From NCBI GenBank assembly GCA_009192285.1, contig WBVU01000004.1, positions 3,246,001 through 3,310,000 on the forward strand: a stretch of DNA of 64,000 nucleotides, given 5' to 3'. The translations under genes were made by a program, and so were the position numbers. The DNA is from Morchella semilibera (taxonomy: Eukaryota; Ascomycota; Pezizomycetes; Pezizales; Morchellaceae). The number at the start of each line of letters is the position of its first letter. The first letter of the stretch is position 1. The notes beneath the pieces were generated by a model. The model was given only the letters and a program-made list of their open reading frames with translations, searched no databases and had not been told where the DNA came from. Shown here piece after piece: positions 56,601-64,000 of the stretch.

Positions 56601-58674
56601 ACGCTTGGTAAAAACCGCCAGCAACTCCTCCGGAGGTACTGTATCAGTTGAGGAATAATCGTTCCAACTTCTGAACTCAACCCGCACTTTATTCCCTGGG
56701 ATTGCCTCGACAGACACAGCAATATCAACTCCCTGTTTCCCTATTCTTTCAGCAAGCTCCTTGCCCCACTTTCCGCTCCCCCCGCCCCCCCACCGTCGTC
56801 GATATAGACAACTACGCCCCCTTTCTCTTCTCAGCAGTGTAGCGGTCCTCACTACCCCAAACGCAGGACCAAAACCCCAAACCTTCTGATTTGATTTCTC
56901 GAAGGCCTATCACACCTTTCCCGTTAGTAGAGACTCTACGCTCTAGTTTGGCTTTCACGAGATCTTCGGCAAATTTAGCGGCGCGCCCTTCGTATGCATT
57001 CAAAAGCCTCATTCGTCGTAGTCCCATGCCTCCTGCACGCACATCCCAACTGTCATTTAAGTCTTTTGCTAAAGTCATCCAAACAATATCTCCACCATCA
57101 CTCTCTGCAATCCTCACATCCGAAAGATCCATCCAACCTGCGAATTGCAGGTCGCAGCCTGACCCTTCTCGCTTAGTTCCGCTTCCGATTGCAGCTACAG
57201 CCCCACCGGGCCTATCAACCTCTGCCATAATTGCACGAGCCTGCATAGAATTCGGTTTTGGTCGGCGTAGAATAACCAGGCGGTCTGCAAAGAGTAGCAT
57301 AGTCGATGGAATCGCATCTGCGTTCTGGTCATTGAAAGGTGGAAGGACGTCAAGAAAATCGATCCCAGTTATGAGACGTCCGGAAGGCTTCAATGTGGAA
57401 GGCCAGGAAACTATTATTGATTGGAGGCGCTTTGTTGTTTGAGAACGCTCATCAATATCAGATGATTGAAGTGAACAGATTTCGGTAATTATTTCCCGAG
57501 CTTCCATTAGTATGATCAAAGATGGGTGGTCAAGTGGGATGGAGTTAAGCATGTTGTCTATAAGGAGTGCGTATCGCGGAAGCCTTTGGACGGGCTCAAT
57601 AATAAGGGACCGAAGCTTTTGTTCGCCAGTTTGTTGAACTCTTTTCGAGAAGGATGAGTGCTTGTCCTTTGAAAACTTCCCGAGTAATTGTGCGAACTCG
57701 GGAGATGCTCGTAGATATTCCGCATAACAATCCTTAAATTCGGGAAAGTGCTTTAAGCAAACCCTTGCTACCTCTTCAATTCCACCCAGCTCTATCTCCA
57801 CTAAAAACCTTGTATTAACCTCCAAAATTTTGTCGAGACATGGGGGAAATAAGGTATCTAAATCCCTAGCACTCGGAAATCCTGATTCGACCTTCTTCTG
57901 TGTAAAGCGTGTGCGCAAAGGTATCACGAGGTTTTCGATTAGGTCCCGTAGCTTTGCAACATAGTTGGCCTCCGTGTATCGTAGCTCCTCCAATTCACGT
58001 TCCAAAGCCGCAGCATTGATTTTTAATTGGGGCCTTGCGGACGCAGGCCTGCTTGCAGCGCGCTTTAGTTTAGTAAAAGGTAAGTGAGTCGGGTCTCCAA
58101 AATGGCCGAGAAGCTCCTCAATTCCATCGCTCATGGCCTCTTCCGTCACTTCCTCGCCATTTGGAGATCTGATGACCAGATCTACATCCAGCCAGCTGAC
58201 AAAGCGCTCGCTCAGGGCCGGCATAATATCCCCCACTAATCCGTCCATCTCCACCTCTTTAAGCCGCGCCGCGAGATCTCCGGCATGCATCTCATCAAAC
58301 GCGACGGCCTGGCCCTCGCCATTCTGTGGCAAGTTTGATTTGGAGCGAAGTATTTTCTCTTTGATTGCTTTGGGAAGCTCCGAGAAGTACTTGAGGACTG
58401 CGATTGCGAGTCCACGGTATACCTCGACTGATTGTTTTGGTGGTGGGAGGTGGTTGACAGCCGCATAGAGGGGGGAGGAAGGAGAGAGGATTAGTTTTGG
58501 GTAAGACTGGAGACCAGCGCAAGTGAGGATATGAGCTTCGATCCTAGAGGTCGCAGCAGAGGAGGTTAATGAGAAGGGATTATAGAAGACGAGGACATGG
58601 CCAAGGACGGGATCGGAGGTGCAGTAGGGCGTGCAATGGGAGAGGTGCGGCGGGGGAGATGAGAGTGAAGCCAT
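53621..58674 (-). CDS. Rho guanine-nucleotide exchange factor (DH-PH) with long repeat-bearing C-terminus
   Basis: ATG 58674. A helical N-terminal part of about 220 residues precedes the DH domain: ELEELRYTEANYVAKLRDLI, then FPEFKDCYAEYL and the hallmark IIEPVQRLPRYALLIDNML. A PH-like region with LLFADRLVILRR follows, then a helical region weakly like RhoGAP (DVVFEAFRRFLHGEW, NKRAFRTIVILLRAMQ), a Ser-rich stretch, 13 TPDHPDPL units, and a C-terminal coiled coil ending KERSLGSPMHGK after a 54-nt intron. The frame is broken by single bases at three G/C runs: 56817-56821, 56778-56783 (both seem one base short) and 54974-54977 (one base long). Downstream frames stay open for hundreds of codons, so error is likelier than decay. 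Confidence 0.85.
54461..55058 (-). repeat. coding tandem repeat, 13 TPDHPDPL units
   Basis: The octapeptide TPDHPDPL occurs 13 times, usually followed by Arg and a variable spacer of 4-7 residues (INRH, LNRHTG, HSRHPS), so the DNA period is mostly 39 nt with some longer. A related PEPLRF pair lies near the 5' end. DNA copies differ mainly at third codon positions. Confidence 0.92.
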
Positions 58675-59852
58675 TGGGGCTTGTGGGTTTGAGGATGAAC
58701 CCCGAATTCAGGATGAAGAGGACTAGGGGGGCCTAGGGACCGGGAAAGTTGTTGGTGTACCCCAGGTTTGTTGTTGTTGTGGAAGCACTATTGTGCAGGA
58801 AGAACGTGAGTTTGAGGGGGGGGGGGGGATTCTGATGACGCAGGCCAGGCAGGAGGAGATGTAGACCTAGACACCGTTCTCTGTCTGTCTGGTCTGGTCT
58901 GGTCCACCAAGAAGCTGTTCGCCTGTCATCCAGTTTGCCCTAGGGGATTGTTTGACATAACCTTTTCCTATTTACATGTAGGTATTCTAAATAGGTATGC
59001 GGGTTCGTGAGGAGGAGGGCAAGGGAGGGCTCTTCCACAGTTCTGAGGATGTGATGCAGCAGCCAGATGCTGAGCTGTGCTCTGCCTTGCCTCCTTCCTC
59101 TCGGCTGCCCTCCACCGCTTGCCCCCGCCAATAACCAATCCAATGTGACCTTTCCCCACCAAATCAGCTTCTGCATTGATCAATTGCAAGGGACAACATC
59201 TCAACAATAGCCAAGTGAGTAGTCGTGGGGAAACAAACACTCTAACCCCTACATGATACTTATCTCCAGTCTTGTTTTTTTTTTTTTTTCCCCCACCCCT
59301 TCACTTTTTTGTATTGGAGAAACAAGCTTAAGTCCCGATCCATCTAAACCCCGCAGGAAGCGATTCAGCTCTAGAATACATGTATGTATCATGGTTCAGC
59401 TGGCTGTTCCCGGTTGATTGTCCCCTGCAGGTCAATGACAATCCCTGTCACAACCGGCTCCGCAAGTGGTGACCGGCGTGGTCGTCGAGGTGTGTAGAGA
59501 GTATGTAGAGTAGAGAGTATGTAGAATCTAGACGCCGAGACATTCCCAAGCTCTACTCTTGTCAGCTAGCGTGATGTGAGTGATAGGTTGTGATGAAGAG
59601 GTTCTGCTCCGTCTGTCAGAGGCAGAAAAGGAAAGTATTAACGATGTGCATGGCTGAAATTCATAGGCCTATAGGTACATGTAAAAAACAGGTGCCTACT
59701 AACACGGAGGGTAAATCCTAGGATTCTTGATGCACGATGGTTGAACGGGATTTCCTTAAAGTAATAAATAGAAGTAGCCTATTCAAATAATACAAAATAT
59801 AACTATAAAAAAACATTAAATGCACAGGGAATCCAGGGCTCAGTGTCCATAA
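58675..59852. other. intergenic, no gene recognised
   Basis: Contains a G run at 58818-58829, T runs near 59274-59289, TACATGTA near 58973, 59378 and 59676, and a tandem AGAGTATGTAG-type repeat at 59496-59524. The RhoGEF promoter is at the left end. Confidence 0.5.
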
Positions 59853-62800
59853 TTACACCCCTACACCTCCATTTTCTACTAGGCTGTTATTCTCTGACTC
59901 CACAGCAGTAGCAGAAGTTGCAGCAGAATCAACCTCGGTTTTCTCTTTGGTTTCGCTTCCACTTCCTTTCAGCCGATAATGCAATAAGATATCCCCATGA
60001 CTTTTCCAAACGTACGAACGTATGGTCGCTAGTGTCATTGATGGGTCTAAAATCTACACGATAATATTAGCTTCGTGAATGACCTGGACAGGGGCCAATA
60101 AAGTCATACATTTTCATGACAAACCAACTCTATAAAATCTTCTGGTTTTGGTCCCTCTTCCCCTTCTTTAGCGGTAGGCACATAGCTATGTTGCGTGAAT
60201 GGAGGCTGTAATCTTTCGGCCACATAAGCTGCGATTTTTTTAGCCCTTAACATCCGGTTCGCGTTCAATCTTGAATTCTTTCCCTCAGCTATACCGTCGC
60301 TCTGTAATGTCGGTAAAAAGGTCGTCGTATGGAATCAACACAAACGAAACCTTCACTATTTCTTTCGATGGAATCTGGTTGCGTAATATCAACTCTCCCA
60401 ACCACGCTGGTGCAACTCGCTCCAGTAGGTCTGCATCTTCTCCAACTGTTGCTACTGTTCCACGATATAGATCCGCTACACCTCCTGAATCTGGGCTGTC
60501 ATCTTGAACAAGAATAGTGGTATTCCCGGGCGGCTTCAAAATCGGCGTTTCACTTGGTAGAGATGGATTTATTCCTGATCTGAATGGCCCCCCGTCACTT
60601 GGCGGCATAACCTGATCGTAGACAATTCTAATCCTTTTAATAACCCCTGCCAGGGTGTCATCTAAGGGATCGTGTTCTAAAAGCCCACCGAGATCCGCTG
60701 GAGATTCCTCCACGGTTGCAGGTGGCTTATTTGTTATATCAGCCGACATACTCCTTCCTAATTTCCGGTTCCCAAAGGACTTCCAACGTCCAAGAAGGGA
60801 CATGTCCTTTTCATCTTTATCCTTTTCGCCTGTAGGCGTAAAGTGGGGTATCATCAGCGCAAGCTTCGCCTAACGAAGGTCCAGACTTTTCTTTCTCCGG
60901 TTTAGCGCCATTACCGGATGAGAAATAGTCACCTCCTGCAGGGCGATCCATTGATGGTCTTGATAGTGGAGATAGGGAGCCACGGTTTTTCGGTTCTTCT
61001 TCTTCTGCTGTTGGCGGCAGCGTATTTGTGTCGCCTGTAAAGGAAGGGAGGAAGGTAGGTGCAGGTGTGGCAAGCCCGATTGACATGCCAGGAGTCTGAG
61101 GAAATAACGAAAAGGTGTTACCGGGTTTTGGAGTAGTAGCACTACTAGGAGACTGCGGGCTTGCAGCATCGATCATGGAAAATGTAGGCGGGGGCATCGA
61201 AATGGCCGGGGGGGCATTCGCCCGACGTAATTTTTCTCTTTCAGCCTTTTCGACCTCAAGCTTCTTGCGATAAATTTCATCACGCCTGATTTCTTCCGTA
61301 ATTAGGTTGTTAAAAAGGTATCGGAGGACCCATTTCCCAAGGTTTACTGCGGGTATCAGTCAGAATGCGCCAATTCTCGGTTGTGTAATTGAGTGTACTT
61401 ACTTCTTTGGTCATCTCTGAAATCTTTCGAGCCCTCGATGTCCGCTTCATCGGCGTACATCTCTGCGTCGAAACAATAGTTTTCCTCGAGGACACAGGAT
61501 AGACGACCGGTTCTCGTGTCTACCTGACACCAATTTGCAACGGATTCTACTGTGTTGGTTTCCGCTGCCACGTCGTCAAGGTGCCGCTTCCCAAAACTCT
61601 TTACTTGTACACATTTCAACAAATCCCACATCATTACCTCCCCCGCCGTATCAAGGGTAAGGACTCTCCTCCTGTCATTCAATAGAAAATGATTAATTAA
61701 TCCATGCTGCCCTTCTATTGTCTCGTCCGGAAGGCCATTAACAGGCACCAAAATCCCAGGATCACCGTCAATAATAGTCTCAGCGATAGATGCAGCTTGG
61801 GCAACAGAGTAGACCGTGACCGCGTCAGGGTCCCTCACATTCGTGGGGAAGCTTGATGTGCTTGATATCCTTAGTAATGCATTGACTGGTATGGTTGGTT
61901 TTTTCGTAGTTGGTGAACTTGGTATTACCGGGGAGGATGTAGGGCTTAAAGGTCGAGGGCGTACACTTGCGGATGATGTCAGTCGCGGCCGTTTGGTGTC
62001 CGTTGCAATATCGTTATTCGTATCCACATCCACCCAACGGTTTATACTGGAGCTTTGAGTAGCTGTCCAGAGATAGTCTCCCGATACTACAACCTTGTTG
62101 ACAGATTCTTGTTCCTGGCATACAGCTACACAAATGCCCTCCTCAATTTCGCTTGTCCGGACGTCGGTTTTTGCAACGAGCCCGGAGCGGTCACTCGAGT
62201 GGAATATATCGAGAGCTGGATGAGAGGAGTAGAGAGACCATACACTGTCGCTGTGCATACTGAGTGTATGGAGGCATCGTCCTGCAGTTAGACTCCACAT
62301 TTTGATTGTCGTGTCCGAGGATGCCGTTAAAATTATATTTCCTTGCTCGCTCACCAGGATAGCACGAACATTGTCTGTATGCCCAAGAAACTTTGTGATC
62401 CTTTTGCTTGACCGCGGATCCCATACTCGGACAACACTTTCAGGACCACCACTTGCGAGGATTCCACCGGCACCCCCAATACCAAGTGAATAGACCGAGC
62501 CCTTTGTGTTGAGCTCGTCGCCTATATCAATCTGTAGCTTTTCTCCTCCTCCATTAAGATCCCATATCTTAATTTTTCTGTCTAGCCCTCCACTGGCTAC
62601 CCAATCTGAGTGCACTCCCGGGGTTGCCAAACACTTCACATAGTCACTATGTACACCGATTGTTTCTGCTGACTGCTGTTCAGCGTGTGGCCGCCAGAGT
62701 TTCACTGTAAGATCCGAAGAAGCAGATACTAAGGCAGTGTTGGACTGGCACAGTGCGATGTCATTAACCCAGTGCGTATGCGCTTGTATCTGTGCACGGA

Positions 62801-63184
62801 ATTTAGATGGTGGTGGAGGTGTGGGACGCGGGGTGAAAGTCGGCTCTGCGGTTCTCTCGGAGAGGTCAACCCCAATGTTCCAAGAGCATATAACGCCGTC
62901 GCGACCAGCTGTATAACTGTAGTTGTATATCAGTCCCGATGTCCTGTAGTAGAGTTCCTCGAGGGAAAACTAACAGAATTCCTTGTTTATCTACTGCAAG
63001 GCTGTTGACGCCTAGGCGGTGGCCAGGAGAGTTCGCAAGAGGTAAAACTAGCAGGAACAGTGAGCGCGACCGGATACATAGCTATGTCTCGCATTCCAGA
63101 ATGAAGACGGTTTCTGCATCAGAGATAAATGCCTGGGCTAGAAGACTAACCGTAACTGATCCGTTGGCGAGCCTTGCGTGCCAT
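59853..63184 (-). CDS. WD40 protein, WDR48/UAF1 (yeast Duf1, fission-yeast Bun107) homologue
   Basis: Such proteins bind and activate deubiquitinases (USP1/USP12/USP46 type). ATG 63184 ([11 protein letters not shown]) splices to [20 protein letters not shown] and, after a 58-nt intron, to [15 protein letters not shown] repeats follow: [63 protein letters not shown] linker is Ser/Pro-rich. The C-terminal DUF3337 region has [37 protein letters not shown], then [12 protein letters not shown] and [15 protein letters not shown]. Between LFTDITER and RLNANRML (about 60290-60310) the frame shifts by one base with no suitable intron. The rest is intact. Confidence 0.88.
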
Positions 63185-64000
63185 CTTTTACCGGCGGAAG
63201 TCTTCAGGTAAACTGTGGGGGTGGTTGGAGAATATGATGGAGGTTCAATACAAAATATTGGCCCAGGATTTCGAATAAACTGAGTTTCTTGAGACTAGGG
63301 GAAGCCTCCCGTGTAATATATACCCGGCGATATTCGATATTTCACTGGTAGTAGTACTATGGTGAAGCGAACCGGGAAAGAGAGATGCAGTACTAGTACC
63401 GCCGCATCAGTATGCTCAAGGGTGCAGAAGGCCCATAGGGAGGCTCCCCACATCTATTCTCAGCCTCCCCCTCATTGTGGAGTAATATCCCCATAGGTAC
63501 TCATGCTTTTTCTCTAGACTGATCTCCTGCAGTCATGTGCATCCCGACCTGTCAAACCAGAAACTGGGAGAGGCACCCATCTTGCACGCGTACTACTACG
63601 TTAACCTCATAATCGATAAGTTGACAGCCATCTTGCACTAACGCGCACTCTAAATATTCAATACGAGTTTTAGTTAGATAGATGTAAATGGGGTATCCGA
63701 TGAGACGCGCATTGCTACCGTACTATGAAAATACATGTAGTAATACATGTATATATAAGTGTACATGCAGAACCTCCATGTAAACAAATGGTATGCAAGT
63801 AAAGCAGATGTAGTGGTTTATCTCCCCTTCAAAACAAATGGCCGAACTTATACTCTTTGTATAGATCTCTCTGACGCCGATTCTTATACCATTCCCGTGC
63901 TCTATGATTTCTATGACCTAGAGCACAGCAAATGAAGTATGTAGCTACATGCTGTGCAGTTGACTGTACCCCAATCTACACCCTTCCAGAAGAAAAAGTG
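63185..64000. other. intergenic, no gene recognised
   Basis: The WDR48-homologue promoter is at the left end. Two TACATGTA octamers lie 12 bp apart near 63733 and 63745. No coding segment is seen up to the window edge. Confidence 0.45.

Noticed and set aside
60815-60905. A 40-nt GC-AG intron in the WDR48 homologue
   Set aside because: A canonical GT-AG intron with donor GTAATG further upstream joins the same frames, so the rarer type is not needed.
1-64000. CRISPR arrays, operons, prophage or LTR elements
   Set aside because: No spaced direct repeats, no reverse transcriptase or integrase motifs and no long direct terminal repeats were seen; gene structure is fungal throughout.

Overview
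The window is nuclear DNA of a filamentous ascomycete (Pezizomycotina). The evidence is many short GT-AG introns, mostly 50-70 nt with CTAAC/CTGAC-like branch sites, plus a long Dicer with fungal DCL1 features and fungal-type complex I, ATP synthase, external NADH dehydrogenase, TRAPP and GID subunits. A Pezizomycetes-like origin is only a guess. No bacterial, plasmid, phage, CRISPR or LTR-element signal was seen.

Layout. 0-4.3 kb: an unrecognised ORF, TAP42, and three MITE-like elements. 4.3-10.6 kb: a complete multi-exon Dicer. 10.6-16.4 kb: a 5'-truncated cyclopropane-fatty-acid-synthase remnant, REX4 and GID8, with further MITEs. 16.6-19.0 kb: a nest of four DNA elements (a nearly whole Tc1/mariner with its transposase, then three MITEs). 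19.5-35.8 kb: uridine kinase, CCT6, a head-to-head pair of OXPHOS genes (NDUFS4-type complex I subunit and ATP17), a large disordered protein, RPB11 and external NADH dehydrogenase. 36.3-47.2 kb: a GC-rich block with an unrecognised gene, CHM7, RAD18, a GT8 glycosyltransferase, a divergent ubiquitin-like gene and TRS85. 49.2-63.2 kb: a divergent intron-rich histone H4 variant, SVF1, a large RhoGEF with 13 tandem octapeptides, and a WDR48/DUF1 homologue.

Most genes are housekeeping genes, and neighbours are not functionally clustered except the divergent OXPHOS pair. RNA silencing should be possible, since the Dicer keeps all its catalytic motifs.

The most notable observations are: the H4 variant, 141 aa with extended N and C tails and a perfect hairpin starting at its stop codon; a palindromic octamer TACATGTA at about 30 places, almost all non-coding; a MITE family with three copies plus a fragment; a probable 3-nt microexon in ATP17; a GC-AG intron in the NDUFS4 homologue; an intron directly after the GID8 start codon; a ubiquitin-like protein without the diGly end; and several one-base frame breaks in otherwise conserved host genes, mostly in homopolymers, which look more like assembly errors than decay. 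All exon structures were worked out by hand from splice signals, frame and remembered protein families; no search was run.
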